DNA of 64,000 nucleotides. It comes from JAANXG01 sp963731035 (GTDB taxonomy: Bacteria; Pseudomonadota; Gammaproteobacteria; Arenicellales; JAANXG01). The stretch spans positions 149,844 to 213,843 of the forward strand of contig CAVSUY010000006.1 of the NCBI GenBank assembly GCA_963731035.1. The letters are read 5' to 3'. The position numbers and the translations under genes are program-made. Numbering within the stretch: the stretch's first letter is position 1; each line of letters begins with the position of its first letter. Of the stretch, positions 1 through 8,554 are shown piece by piece. Under the pieces are notes generated by a model. That model did not search any database. It was not told where the DNA came from and was given only the letters and a program-made list of their open reading frames with translations.

Positions 1-2
1 CG

Positions 3-197
3 GAAACCGGCCGCTACTGTCACGGCGATACACCCGGGATGGCGGACCTGTGCCTGGCGGCCCAGGTCATCAACAACCGGCGCTTCGATGCGCCCATGGA
101 CGCCTACCCCGTGATCAACCGTATTTTCGACGCCCTGATGAGCCTGCCCGCTTTCGAGACGGCGCTGCCGGAAAATCAACCTGACGCCGGGTCATGA
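3..197 (+). CDS. maleylacetoacetate isomerase / zeta-class GST, 3' fragment
   Basis: The window opens inside this gene; 64 C-terminal residues and the stop are visible. The stretch YCHGDTPGMADLCL followed by a Q-V-x-N-x-R-R-F segment is typical of the C-terminal helical domain of zeta-class glutathione transferases. These isomerise maleylacetoacetate (tyrosine/homogentisate route) or maleylpyruvate (gentisate route). The ending PAFETALPENQPDA also matches family ends. The catalytic N-terminus lies outside the window, so the two substrates cannot be told apart. An aromatic-ring role would fit the benzoyl-CoA genes downstream. A strong promoter follows, so the liv operon need not be cotranscribed with it. 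Confidence 0.85.
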   Translation, partial: ETGRYCHGDTPGMADLCLAAQVINNRRFDAPMDAYPVINRIFDALMSLPAFETALPENQPDAGS

Positions 198-220
198 AGC
201 ACTATAATGCCGAAGTTTCA

Positions 221-249
221 TTGACTCCGGGGTGTTAGAGAAATATATT
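221..249 (+). promoter_or_regulatory. sigma70-type promoter for livK
   Basis: TTGACT (221-226) and TATATT (244-249) are separated by exactly 17 bases, close to the sigma70 consensus. Transcription would start near 256, leaving a leader of about 140 bases before livK. The 10-mer TATTGCTTGC (246-255) overlaps the -10 and start region. It recurs at 5337-5346 beside the boxC promoter, so a shared regulator site is possible. Confidence 0.6.
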
Positions 250-397
250 GCTTGCCTCGTTTGAGGATTTCAAGCGCGCAATCCGGGCTTGGTGATGGCG
301 GGGACACTGGTCCGGTGGCGGGACCCGTTGGCCGCGACTCGCGACTACCAAATAAGTATATTGATCTTTCAACAAGACGCTACCGAGGAGGATGATT

Positions 398-1594
398 GTG
401 AAGAAACTGCACGTACTGATACTCGGCGCAATGCTGGGTGCCCTGAGCATGACGGGAACGGCTCAGGCCGCCGGCGACACCGTCAAGATCGGGTTCATCA
501 CGACTTTGACGACACCTGCCGGCGTAATCGGCAAGGACATGGTCGATGCGGTGAACCTGGCCCTGGAGCAGATCGGCAACGAGATGGCTGGCAAGAAGGT
601 CGAGCTTATCGTCGAGGATGACGGCTTCAAGCCGGAGATCGGCAAGCAAAAGGCCGACAAGCTGGTTAAGCAGGACGACGTTGATTTTGTTGCCGGCTTC
701 ATCTGGTCGCACGTCCTGCTGGCCTCGCAGAAGTCCGTCTTGGATGCCGGCAAGTTCCTGATCAGTTCCAATGCCGGCCCGCACCAGCTCGCCGGTGAGC
801 TGTGCAACAAGAACTTTTTCTCCACCTCATGGCAGAACGACCAGACGCCGATGGCCATGGGCGAGGTGCTGAACCAACTCGGCGTGAACTCGGTCTATGT
901 GATGGCACCGAACTACGCGGCCGGCAAGGACATGGTCGCGGGCGTGGAGCGAACCTTCAAGGGTGATATCCTGGGCAGGGACATGACCAAGTGGGGCGCC
1001 GACGCCCAGCTTGATTTCTCCGCCGAGTTGGCCAAGGCCAAGGCCTCCGGCGCGAAGGGCATATTCGTCTTCTACCCGGGCAAGGCCGGCGGAGCCTTCA
1101 TTCAGCAGTACGAGCAGGCCGGGCTCCAGGCCTCGATGCCGCTGTATTCCGTGTTCACCGTGGATGCCCTCGCTCTGCCGAAGCTGCAGGCTGCCAATGC
1201 CAAAGGCGTGCTGGGCTCGGAAATGACCCAGTTCTGGGATCCCACGCTGGACAATCCACAGAATAAGAAATTCGTCTCTTCGTTCAAGGCGAAGTACGGC
1301 CATTATCCGTCCTTCTACGCGGCTCAGTCCTACGACACCATATTTTTGATCAAGAGCGCGGTGGAAGCCGTGCACGGCAATCTGGATGATATGGATGGTA
1401 TGCGGGCGGCCATGGAGAAGGCCGATTTTCCATCGGTGCGCGGCAAGTTCACCTACGGGAACAATCACTTCCCCATTGAGAACTTCTACCTGCGGCAGGT
1501 GGTCCCGGACGCCGACGGTGTGTGGACGACCAAGGTCGTCAAGACTGTTCTCGAGAACAGCCAGGATCCCTACGCCAAAGACTGCAAGATGTAA
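398..1594 (+). CDS. livK: branched-chain-type ABC transporter substrate-binding protein
   Basis: Periplasmic type-I substrate-binding protein (Peripla_BP_6 class), 398 residues, that captures the solute for the LivHMGF importer. The N-terminus has a lysine pair, a hydrophobic core and an AQA-A cleavage site. The mature start DTVKIGFITTLTTPAGVIGKD is typical of the family. An ATG lies at 392, but the strong Shine-Dalgarno AGGAGG (386-391) abuts it. GTG at 398 has a 6-base spacing and is the likelier start. This protein subgroup often serves aromatic acids rather than leucine, and the box genes follow, so benzoate or a relative is the inferred ligand. Confidence 0.9.
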   Translation: MKKLHVLILGAMLGALSMTGTAQAAGDTVKIGFITTLTTPAGVIGKDMVDAVNLALEQIGNEMAGKKVELIVEDDGFKPEIGKQKADKLVKQDDVDFVAGFIWSHVLLASQKSVLDAGKFLISSNAGPHQLAGELCNKNFFSTSWQNDQTPMAMGEVLNQLGVNSVYVMAPNYAAGKDMVAGVERTFKGDILGRDMTKWGADAQLDFSAELAKAKASGAKGIFVFYPGKAGGAFIQQYEQAGLQASMPLYSVFTVDALALPKLQAANAKGVLGSEMTQFWDPTLDNPQNKKFVSSFKAKYGHYPSFYAAQSYDTIFLIKSAVEAVHGNLDDMDGMRAAMEKADFPSVRGKFTYGNNHFPIENFYLRQVVPDADGVWTTKVVKTVLENSQDPYAKDCKM

Positions 1595-1606
1595 GAGGTC
1601 GACAAG

Positions 1607-1634
1607 GCCCGCGGCGGCCGTCGCCGCCGCGGGC
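1607..1634 (+). terminator. 12-bp GC hairpin between livK and livH
   Basis: A perfect 12-base stem (GCCCGCGGCGGC / GCCGCCGCGGGC) with a 4-base loop begins 12 bases after the livK stop. A weak T-containing tail (GGTCTTCCT) follows. It suits partial termination or 3' end protection, which would make more binding protein than permease. The rest of the 239-base gap holds a fragment of dispersed repeat (about 1683-1745) and no gene. Confidence 0.55.
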
Positions 1635-1833
1635 GGTCTTCCTGCCGCCTGATAACGATAAAGACGTTGGCCAAGTCGCGTCATCGCGGGTGTCTGGCCG
1701 CGACGCACATCTCCGGATTGCTTCGCTGCGCTTGCAATGACCCGGGTTTCGGGAACGACGCCAGCCTGGTCTCGACACCCGCCGGCGGCTGAACAAGAAC
1801 AATCGACCTAAACCGATAGATCCAGACATAGAT

Positions 1834-2754
1834 ATGGATTGGGCTCTCCTGCTCACGCAGCTCGTGAACGGATTGCAGTACGGCATCCTGCTGTTCCTGC
1901 TCGCCTCCGGGTTGACGCTGGTCTTCGGGATCATGGACTTCATCAACCTGGCCCACGGGTCCTTCTACATGATCGGCGCGTACCTCTGCGCCACGCTCAT
2001 CCAGCTCACCGGCTCGTTCCTCCTTTCCGTGGTCGCGGCTTTTGGAGGGGTGTTCATCGTCGGCCTGGTCATCGAGCAACTCATCATTCGCAGGTTGTAC
2101 GTTTACGATCACTTGTCCCAGGTGCTGGTCACGGTCGGGCTGATCTACATCTTCGATACCGCGGTGCAGCTCATCTGGGGGGTGACTGGCCGGGCCATTC
2201 CCTTGCCCGAGATTCTCGCCGGGCAGTTCCATATCGGCTCGCTGGTGTTCGCGAGCTACCGGCTGGTGATCATATCGACCGGGTTGGCGGTGGCGGTCGG
2301 CCTCTACGTGCTGATCGTCAAGACCCGCCTGGGAATGCTGATTCGTGCCGGCGCGTCGAACCGTACTATGGTCTCGGCGCTCGGGGTGAACATCAACCGT
2401 CTGTACTGGATCGTATTCGCCCTGGGTGCCGCTCTGGCGGGGCTGGCGGGGATGCTGATCGCTCCCATCACCCAGGCCAGCATCGGTATGGGCAATCAGA
2501 TCATCATCGTTGCCCTGGTGGTGGTGATCGTGGGCGGCATCGGCTCGGTACAGGGCGCTTTTTACGCGGCGATGATCATCGGCATGATCGACACCCTGGG
2601 TCGTTCGTACCTGGATGACTTCATGAAGCTGTTCATGTCCGCCCAGGATGCCGAAACGGCGGCGCCGGCGATCTCCGCCATGCTGATCTATATCATCATG
2701 GCGCTGGTGCTGGTGATGCGGCCCGAAGGGCTCTTTCCGCCGCGCGCCACATGA
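1834..2754 (+). CDS. livH: branched-chain-type ABC transporter permease LivH
   Basis: Inner-membrane permease of 306 residues with about eight hydrophobic segments. Family hallmarks are visible: GLTLVFGIMDFINLAHG near residue 30, the coupling EAA-like region RTMVSALGVNINR around 185-197, and a C-terminal VMRPEGLFP. It pairs with LivM to form the channel of the importer. No clear Shine-Dalgarno precedes the ATG; position is set by similarity of the N-terminus to the family. Its stop overlaps the livM start by four bases. Confidence 0.93.
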   Translation: MDWALLLTQLVNGLQYGILLFLLASGLTLVFGIMDFINLAHGSFYMIGAYLCATLIQLTGSFLLSVVAAFGGVFIVGLVIEQLIIRRLYVYDHLSQVLVTVGLIYIFDTAVQLIWGVTGRAIPLPEILAGQFHIGSLVFASYRLVIISTGLAVAVGLYVLIVKTRLGMLIRAGASNRTMVSALGVNINRLYWIVFALGAALAGLAGMLIAPITQASIGMGNQIIIVALVVVIVGGIGSVQGAFYAAMIIGMIDTLGRSYLDDFMKLFMSAQDAETAAPAISAMLIYIIMALVLVMRPEGLFPPRAT

Positions 2755-3704
2755 AGCCGATGCGTATCGTTCTGCCGGACTCGCCGGCCGGCTGGATCCT
2801 GTGGGGGTTGATCGGGCTGCTGGCCATCGCGCCGGTGATCATCACCCTCACCGGCCAGATCTTCTACCTGGACCTCGGCAGCCGCATCATGGTGCTGGCC
2901 ATGGCCGCGGTGGGGTTGAACCTGATCGTCGGCTACGGCGGCATGGTCAGCTTCGGGCACGCGGCCTATCTGGCCATCGGCGCCTACAGCGTCGGAATAC
3001 CGGTCCACTACGACATCTACAACGGCTTCGTGCACCTGGGGCTGGCCATCGTGATGAGTGCCGTGTTCGCCTTGATCACCGGCGCCGTCAGCCTGCGCAC
3101 CAAGGGCATCTACTTCATCATGATCACGCTCGCCTTCGCGCAGATGATGTATTTCACGTTCGTCAGCCTGGACGAATATGGGGGCGACGACGGACTGGTG
3201 ATCCTCGCGCGCAGCCGTTTCCCGGTGCTCAACCTGGAGAACAACATCGTCCTGTACTACGTGATATTCGCGGCATTGGTGCTGTCGCTGATCTTCAGCT
3301 ACCGGCTGGTCCGTTCGCGTTTCGGCCGCGTGATCGTAGGATCGATGCACAATGAGAAGCGCATGCAGTCGCTGGGGTACGAAACGTTCCGGTACCGCCT
3401 GACCTGCTACGTCATATCCGGTGTCATCTGCGGTATCGCAGGGTTCCTGCTCGCCAACTTCTCGAGCTATATCAGTCCCGAGATGACCGACTGGAGCCAC
3501 TCGGCGGAGTTGCTCCTGATCCTGATATTCGGCGGGCTGGGGAATTTGCTGGGCCCGGTGATCGGGGCCTTTGTCTTCGTGTTGCTCGAGCAATGGCTGT
3601 CCAGCGTTACCATGTATTGGGAGCTGATCTTCGGCGCCCTGCTGGTGGCCGTGGTCATGTTCGGCAAGGGCGGCATTGCCGGGCTGATGGCCGGGAAGAG
3701 ATGA
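2751..3704 (+). CDS. livM: branched-chain-type ABC transporter permease LivM
   Basis: Second inner-membrane permease, 317 residues. It carries the family marker GLNLIVGYGGMVSFGHAAY near residue 62 and the coupling-helix region GSMHNEKRMQSLGYETFRYR around 197-216. The C-terminus GLGNLLGPVIGAF is also standard. It overlaps livH by four bases (ATGA) and livG by four bases, so translation of the trio is probably coupled. Substrate follows that of the operon, inferred to be an aromatic acid. Confidence 0.93.
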   Translation: MKPMRIVLPDSPAGWILWGLIGLLAIAPVIITLTGQIFYLDLGSRIMVLAMAAVGLNLIVGYGGMVSFGHAAYLAIGAYSVGIPVHYDIYNGFVHLGLAIVMSAVFALITGAVSLRTKGIYFIMITLAFAQMMYFTFVSLDEYGGDDGLVILARSRFPVLNLENNIVLYYVIFAALVLSLIFSYRLVRSRFGRVIVGSMHNEKRMQSLGYETFRYRLTCYVISGVICGIAGFLLANFSSYISPEMTDWSHSAELLLILIFGGLGNLLGPVIGAFVFVLLEQWLSSVTMYWELIFGALLVAVVMFGKGGIAGLMAGKR

Positions 3705-4447
3705 GCTCCATGCTTGAAGTCGCCGGCCTGGTCAAACAATTCGGGGGGATTACCGCGGTCGACCGTGTGGATCTGGAGGTGCGCGAACGCGAGATCCACG
3801 CCATCATCGGGCCCAACGGCGCCGGCAAGACGACTTTGCTCTCCCAGCTCGCCGGCGAGCTGAGGCCCGATGCGGGGCACATCCGGTTCCGCGGCCGGGA
3901 TATCACTTCGCTGCGGACCGCCCAGCGCGCCAGGCTGGGGCTTGCGCGATCGTTCCAGATCACCAACGTCATGCTGCCCATGACCTTGCTGGACAACGTG
4001 TGCCTCGCAGTGCAGGCCCGCAGCGGGCATTCGTTCCGATTTTGGCGACCGGTCAATCGCGAGTCCGGCCTGATCCACGAAGCCATGGAGGCGCTGCGCG
4101 CCGTGGGGCTGGACGATCGCGCCCACAGGCTGGCCGGCGAGGTTTCCCACGGTGAGCACCGCCAGCTCGAGATCGCCATGGCACTGGCCATGGAGCCGGT
4201 GATGCTGCTGCTGGATGAGCCCATGGCCGGCATGGGGCCGGAGGAAACCACCACCATGGTGGGTATCCTGGAGAAGCTCAAGGGAGAGAAAACGATCCTG
4301 CTGATCGAGCATGACATGGACGCGGTGTTCTCCCTGGGTGACAGGATCTCGGTACTGGTTTACGGCCGGGTGATCGCTACTGGCAGCCGGGAAGAGATCC
4401 AGGCCAACCGCGACGTGCAGGTTGCCTACCTCGGCGACGTGGAATAG
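3701..4447 (+). CDS. livG: ABC transporter ATP-binding protein LivG
   Basis: Cytoplasmic ABC ATPase of 248 residues. Walker A GPNGAGKTT lies near residue 35 and Walker B LLLLDEPMAGM near 170, with switch histidine in LLIEHDMDAV. The signature loop reads VSHGEHRQLEI rather than the usual LSYGEQR, a tolerated variant. The ATG at 3701 overlaps the livM stop as ATGA. The frame stays open further upstream, but that stretch is livM read out of frame, so the overlap start is preferred; a second ATG lies at 3710. Confidence 0.93.
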   Translation: MSSMLEVAGLVKQFGGITAVDRVDLEVREREIHAIIGPNGAGKTTLLSQLAGELRPDAGHIRFRGRDITSLRTAQRARLGLARSFQITNVMLPMTLLDNVCLAVQARSGHSFRFWRPVNRESGLIHEAMEALRAVGLDDRAHRLAGEVSHGEHRQLEIAMALAMEPVMLLLDEPMAGMGPEETTTMVGILEKLKGEKTILLIEHDMDAVFSLGDRISVLVYGRVIATGSREEIQANRDVQVAYLGDVE

Positions 4448-4467
4448 CTCCGGCACAGGCGCAGCGC

Positions 4468-5169
4468 ATGCTCGAGATCGACAACATCGAAACCTGCTAC
4501 GGCAACAGCCAGGTGTTGTTCGGCATCTCGCTGTCCATTGACCGGGGCCGGGTGGTGACCCTGCTGGGACGCAACGGGATGGGCAAGACCACGACGGTCA
4601 ACTCCCTGATGGGGATCATTCCCATACGCTCGGGGACGGTCCGGTTCCAGGGCGCCCGGATCAGCGGTCTGCCGATGCACGAGATCGCGCAGGCCGGCAT
4701 CGGTTTGGTCCCCGAGGGCCGGCAGATCTTTCCCAACCTGACCACCCGGGAAAATCTGGTGGCGACGGCGGGCAACCGGCTGAACAGGCCGGATCCCTGG
4801 ACTCTGGAGAGCGTGCTGGAGTTCTTTCCGATCCTGAAGAACCGGCTCACCAACCTGGGTTCGCAACTCTCCGGCGGGGAGCAGCAGATGCTCGCGATCG
4901 GTCGCGCCTTGATGCTGAATCCCAGCCTGATCGTGCTGGATGAAGCGACCGAGGGCCTTGCGCCCCTGATTCGCCGGGAAATCTGGGCGCGCCTGCGCCA
5001 GCTCAAGGAACGCGGGCAGGCGATCCTGGTGATCGACAAGAACCTGGACGCCCTGACGGAGCTGGCCGACTGGCACTACGTCATCGAAAAAGGCCGTATC
5101 GTCTGGCAGGGCGACTCGGACCAGCTCGCGGTCGAAGGGAACGTGAAGTCCCGGTACCTCGGCGTTTGA
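4468..5169 (+). CDS. livF: ABC transporter ATP-binding protein LivF
   Basis: Second ABC ATPase, 233 residues. Walker A GRNGMGKTT, signature LSGGEQQMLAIGRAL and Walker B LIVLDEATEGLAP are all present. After Walker B the switch region reads ILVIDKNLDAL, where many LivF proteins have VEQN; the switch position therefore holds lysine, which suggests asymmetric ATP sites with LivG supplying the active histidine. It closes the liv operon; a dispersed palindrome and a separate promoter lie between it and boxC. Confidence 0.92.
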   Translation: MLEIDNIETCYGNSQVLFGISLSIDRGRVVTLLGRNGMGKTTTVNSLMGIIPIRSGTVRFQGARISGLPMHEIAQAGIGLVPEGRQIFPNLTTRENLVATAGNRLNRPDPWTLESVLEFFPILKNRLTNLGSQLSGGEQQMLAIGRALMLNPSLIVLDEATEGLAPLIRREIWARLRQLKERGQAILVIDKNLDALTELADWHYVIEKGRIVWQGDSDQLAVEGNVKSRYLGV

Positions 5170-5176
5170 TGCAGCA

Positions 5177-5198
5177 TCGCCGCTGAAGCCGCTCCTAC
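5177..5198. repeat. REP-like palindromic repeat copy 1
   Basis: TCGCCGCTGAAGCCGCTCCTAC is a near-match of the elements at 10839-10860 and 10896-10917 and part of the one at 17130-17150. Dispersed, intergenic and partly self-complementary, it resembles repetitive extragenic palindromes of gammaproteobacteria. Here it separates livF from the box genes. Confidence 0.6.
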
Positions 5199-5281
5199 GC
5201 TGGCGGCCGATCGCGGAGTTGTCATTGGCGCGTCCGCAGCGGTGCTGAATGTCGGCGTTCCGTGCCCGCAGTGACGTTCTT

Positions 5282-5299
5282 GTCGGGATGAATCCCGAC
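5282..5299. repeat. 8-bp-stem palindrome, copy 1
   Basis: GTCGGGAT-GA-ATCCCGAC forms a perfect 8-bp hairpin. The inverse orientation of the same element occurs at 50025-50042 with loop TC. Both copies are intergenic, so this is a second dispersed palindrome family. Confidence 0.6.
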
Positions 5300-5342
5300 C
5301 TGCGGGCGCTGTGGTTTGATACGCTAACATGCAGTTTATTGC

Positions 5343-5370
5343 TTGCAACAGGTTCATCAGGCATTATAAT
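5343..5370 (+). promoter_or_regulatory. promoter for the box operon with TGCA boxes
   Basis: TTGCAA (5343-5348), a 16-base spacer and a perfect TATAAT (5365-5370) form a sigma70-like promoter 38 bases upstream of boxC. Three TGCA tetramers lie at 5330-5333, 5344-5347 and 5370-5373, over and around both hexamers. BzdR/BoxR-type regulators of benzoate degradation bind TGCA-containing sites, but no such regulator gene is in the window. Operator function is therefore only an inference. Confidence 0.5.
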
Positions 5371-5407
5371 GCATCTTGCCATCCAGGAGTGCCCGAGGCC
5401 CGCGCGC

Positions 5408-7057
5408 ATGATCGATTTCCAGACCCATCCCGACCGTTACAAGCATTGGAAGCTGGCCGTGGACGGGGTGCTGGCCTATCTGACCATGGACGTCGACGAG
5501 GCCGGCGGCCTGAACCCGGGCTACGAGCTCAAGATGAACTCCTACGATCTGGGCGTGGACATCGAGCTCTACGACGCGATCCAGCGGCTGCGTTTCGAGC
5601 ACCCCGAAGTGCATGCCGTGGTGCTGCGCTCGGGCAAGGACCGGATCTTCTGCGCCGGTGCCAACATCCGCATGCTCGGCGGTGCCAGCCATGCCCTCAA
5701 GGTCAACTTCTGCAAGTTCACCAACGAGACCCGCAACGGTATTGAGGACGCGAGCGCCTTCTCGGGTCAGTGCTACTTGTGCGCCATCAACGGCACCGCA
5801 GCGGGCGGCGGTTACGAGCTGGCGCTGGCCACCGACCATATCATCCTGGTGGACGACGGCAATGCGGCGGTGTCCCTGCCGGAAGTGCCGTTGCTGGCGG
5901 TGCTGCCGGGCACCGGTGGGCTGACCCGGGTGACCGACAAGCGCAAGGTGCGCCGCGACCTGGCGGACGTGTTCTGCACGGTGGAAGAGGGCGTGCGCGG
6001 CCAGCGGGCGCTGGATTGGCGGCTGGTGGACGAACTGGTGCCGAGCTCCCAGTTTGCCGGGAAGGTAAAGGAGCGCGCCGCCGCGTTGGCCAAGGCCTCG
6101 GACCGCCCGGCCTCGGGACCCGGAGTCACGCTGGAGCCGCTGGCGCGCGAGATCGAAGAAGACAGCGTGCACTATCCCAACCTGGCCGTGACCCTCGACC
6201 GGGAGCGGCGGGTGGCGACGCTGACCCTGTGCGGCCCGCAGGTGGATCCACCCGCCGGGGCCGACGGTATCCAGGCCGAGGGCTGCCGCTTCTGGCCCCT
6301 GGCTTTGGCGCGCGAGCTGGATGACGCACTGCTCCACTTGCGCCTCAACGAGTTGGAACTCGGCACCCTGGTCTTCAAGTCCGAGGGAGAACTGCATCGG
6401 ATTGCCGCCTACGACGATCTGCTGGCCGCCAACCAGGACCACTGGCTGGCCCGCGAGATCATCCTGTACTGGAAACGGACCCTGAAGCGCATCGACCTCA
6501 CCTCACGCACCCTGATCGCGCTCGTGGAGCCGGGGAGCTGCTTCGCCGGGATTCTTGCCGAAGTCGTGTTCGCCGCCGACCGCAGCTACATGCTGGACGG
6601 GCAGCTCGAGGACAACGACAGGCCACCGGCCACCATCCGCCTGGACGATTTCAACTTCGGCGCGCTGCCCATGAGCAACGGCCTGTCGCGCCTGGAAACG
6701 CGCTTCCTGGGCGAGCCGGACAGCGTGGAGGCGGCCCGCGGACTGATCGGCAAGGACCTCGACGCCGCCACCGCCCTGGAGGCCGGATTGATCACCTTCG
6801 CTCCGGACGACATCGACTGGGAGGACGAAATCCGCATCCTGCTGGAGGAGCGCGGCAGCTTCTCGCCGGATGCGATGGTGGGCATGGAGGCGAACCTGCG
6901 ATTCCCGGGTCCCGAGACCATGGAGACCAAGATCTTCGGGCGGCTGACCGCGTGGCAGAACTGGATCTTCCAGCGCCCCAACGCCGTGAGCGAGAAAGGC
7001 GCGCTGAAGCTGTACGGCACCGGTACCCGCCCCGAATTCGACCGCAACCGAGTTTGA
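5408..7057 (+). CDS. boxC: benzoyl-CoA-dihydrodiol lyase (2,3-epoxybenzoyl-CoA dihydrolase)
   Basis: Ring-opening enzyme of the aerobic benzoyl-CoA pathway. It hydrolyses 2,3-epoxybenzoyl-CoA to 3,4-dehydroadipyl-CoA semialdehyde and formate. The 549-residue length matches BoxC (about 550). A crotonase-like half contains FCAGANIRMLGG near residue 83 and the oxyanion-hole region NGTAAGGGYELALATD near 130; a second, diverged crotonase-like half follows. The ATG at 5408 matches family N-termini (MIDFQTHPDRYKHW) and has GAGG about ten bases upstream. An ATG at 5369 overlaps the -10 box and is rejected. First gene of the box operon. Confidence 0.95.
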   Translation: MIDFQTHPDRYKHWKLAVDGVLAYLTMDVDEAGGLNPGYELKMNSYDLGVDIELYDAIQRLRFEHPEVHAVVLRSGKDRIFCAGANIRMLGGASHALKVNFCKFTNETRNGIEDASAFSGQCYLCAINGTAAGGGYELALATDHIILVDDGNAAVSLPEVPLLAVLPGTGGLTRVTDKRKVRRDLADVFCTVEEGVRGQRALDWRLVDELVPSSQFAGKVKERAAALAKASDRPASGPGVTLEPLAREIEEDSVHYPNLAVTLDRERRVATLTLCGPQVDPPAGADGIQAEGCRFWPLALARELDDALLHLRLNELELGTLVFKSEGELHRIAAYDDLLAANQDHWLAREIILYWKRTLKRIDLTSRTLIALVEPGSCFAGILAEVVFAADRSYMLDGQLEDNDRPPATIRLDDFNFGALPMSNGLSRLETRFLGEPDSVEAARGLIGKDLDAATALEAGLITFAPDDIDWEDEIRILLEERGSFSPDAMVGMEANLRFPGPETMETKIFGRLTAWQNWIFQRPNAVSEKGALKLYGTGTRPEFDRNRV

Positions 7058-7062
7058 AAGCA

Positions 7063-8514
7063 ATGAGCAACTTCGCAAACGAAGTCAATTACGACGATCT
7101 GATTCCCAACAATGTCGATCTGTCCAGCGACCGCCGCGTTCAGCGTGCGCTGGAGAAGTGGCATCCCGGCTACATCGACTGGTGGCTGGACATGGGTCCG
7201 GAAGGCTTCCAGGAGGCCGAAGTCTATCTGCGCACGGCGGTGGGCGTGGATTCCGAAGGCTGGGCCAAGTTCGGCTATGTCAAGATGCCGGAGTACCGCT
7301 GGGGTGTCCTGCTGGCACCCGCCGAGGAGGACCGCACCATTCCCTTCGGCCGGCACAAGGGCGAGCCGGCCTGGCAGGAGGTGCCGGGAGAATACCGCTC
7401 GCTGCTCCGGCGCCTGTTGGTGATCCAGGGCGACACCGAGCCGGCGTCCGTGGAACAGCAGCGTCACCTCGGGAGCACCGCGCCTTCCCTTTACGACCTG
7501 CGCAACCTGTTCCAGGTCAACGTGGAGGAGGGCCGGCACCTGTGGGCGATGGTCTACCTGCTGCAGAAATACTTCGGCCGCGATGGCCGCGAGGAAGCGG
7601 AAGCGCTGCTGCAGCGGCGTTCGGGCAACACCGACAAGCCGCGCATCCTGGGTGCGTTCAACGAAGCAACTCCGGACTGGCTGTCCTTTTTCCTGTTCAC
7701 CTTCTTCACCGATCGTGACGGCAAGATGCAGCTCGAGTCGTTGGCGCAGTCGGGCTTCGATCCGCTGTCGCGTACCTGCCGCTTCATGCTGACGGAAGAG
7801 GCGTTCCATATGTTCGTGGGCGAGAGCGGCATCGGCCGGGTGCTCCAGCGTACCTGCGAGGCCATGAACCAGGCCGGCATCAAGGACCCCTACGACATCG
7901 AGGCGGTACGGGGTCTCGGCGTCATCGACCTGCCGACGATCCAGAAGAAGGCCAACTTCCACTGCGCCGTGACCCTGGACCTGTTCGGCTCGGAAGTGTC
8001 CACCAACGCCGCCACCGCCTTCGAGGCCGGCATCAAGGGGCGCTTCCAGGAGACCAAGATCGACGACGACCACCAGCTCCACGATGGTACCTACCCGGTG
8101 CTGCGGCCCGCGGACGACGGCTTCGAGACCGTTGAGGAACCGGCGCTCAACGCCCTCAACGCCCGCCTGCGCGACGACTACCTCAGGGAGGTCGAGGGCG
8201 GGTTCAAGCGCTGGAACAAGGTCATCTCCAAAACCGGCGTGGACTTTGAGCTGGCAGTGCCGCACCAGGCCTTCAACCGGCGGGTGGGGCATTTCCACGA
8301 GATGCACGTCACCCCGCAGGGAGAGATACTTACTGCCGACACGTGGCAGGCGCGCAAGCATGAATGGCTGCCGAGCGACGGCGACCTCCAGTTCATAAGT
8401 TCGTTGATGAAGCCGGTGACCGAGCCGGGCCGCTACGCGGGATGGATCGCCGAGCCCAAGGTCAAGGTGGACAGCAAGCCCGGCGAGTTCGAGTTCGTAC
8501 GGCTGGCGTCTTGA
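7063..8514 (+). CDS. boxB: benzoyl-CoA 2,3-epoxidase, oxygenase subunit
   Basis: Di-iron epoxidase of 483 residues that converts benzoyl-CoA, O2 and electrons from BoxA to 2,3-epoxybenzoyl-CoA. Candidate iron ligands are seen in NVEEGRHLWAM (E and H), DWLSFFLFTFFTDRDGK (D) and TEEAFHMFVGESG (E and H), in the order known for BoxB. The start at 7063 (MSNFANEVNYDDLIPNN) matches the family and lies five bases after the boxC stop. The C-terminal VEGGFKRWNKVI and LPSDGDLQFISSLM are standard. Contiguous with boxC and boxA, so one transcript is likely. Confidence 0.96.
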   Translation: MSNFANEVNYDDLIPNNVDLSSDRRVQRALEKWHPGYIDWWLDMGPEGFQEAEVYLRTAVGVDSEGWAKFGYVKMPEYRWGVLLAPAEEDRTIPFGRHKGEPAWQEVPGEYRSLLRRLLVIQGDTEPASVEQQRHLGSTAPSLYDLRNLFQVNVEEGRHLWAMVYLLQKYFGRDGREEAEALLQRRSGNTDKPRILGAFNEATPDWLSFFLFTFFTDRDGKMQLESLAQSGFDPLSRTCRFMLTEEAFHMFVGESGIGRVLQRTCEAMNQAGIKDPYDIEAVRGLGVIDLPTIQKKANFHCAVTLDLFGSEVSTNAATAFEAGIKGRFQETKIDDDHQLHDGTYPVLRPADDGFETVEEPALNALNARLRDDYLREVEGGFKRWNKVISKTGVDFELAVPHQAFNRRVGHFHEMHVTPQGEILTADTWQARKHEWLPSDGDLQFISSLMKPVTEPGRYAGWIAEPKVKVDSKPGEFEFVRLAS

Positions 8515-8554
8515 GCCGACGGCGCCGGTACACGGCAACATAGGGGTCGAGCCG

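Noticed and set aside
5369..5371. ATG at 5369 as boxC start
   Set aside because: It overlaps the TATAAT -10 box, so it would not be transcribed from that promoter; the family N-terminus begins at 5408.
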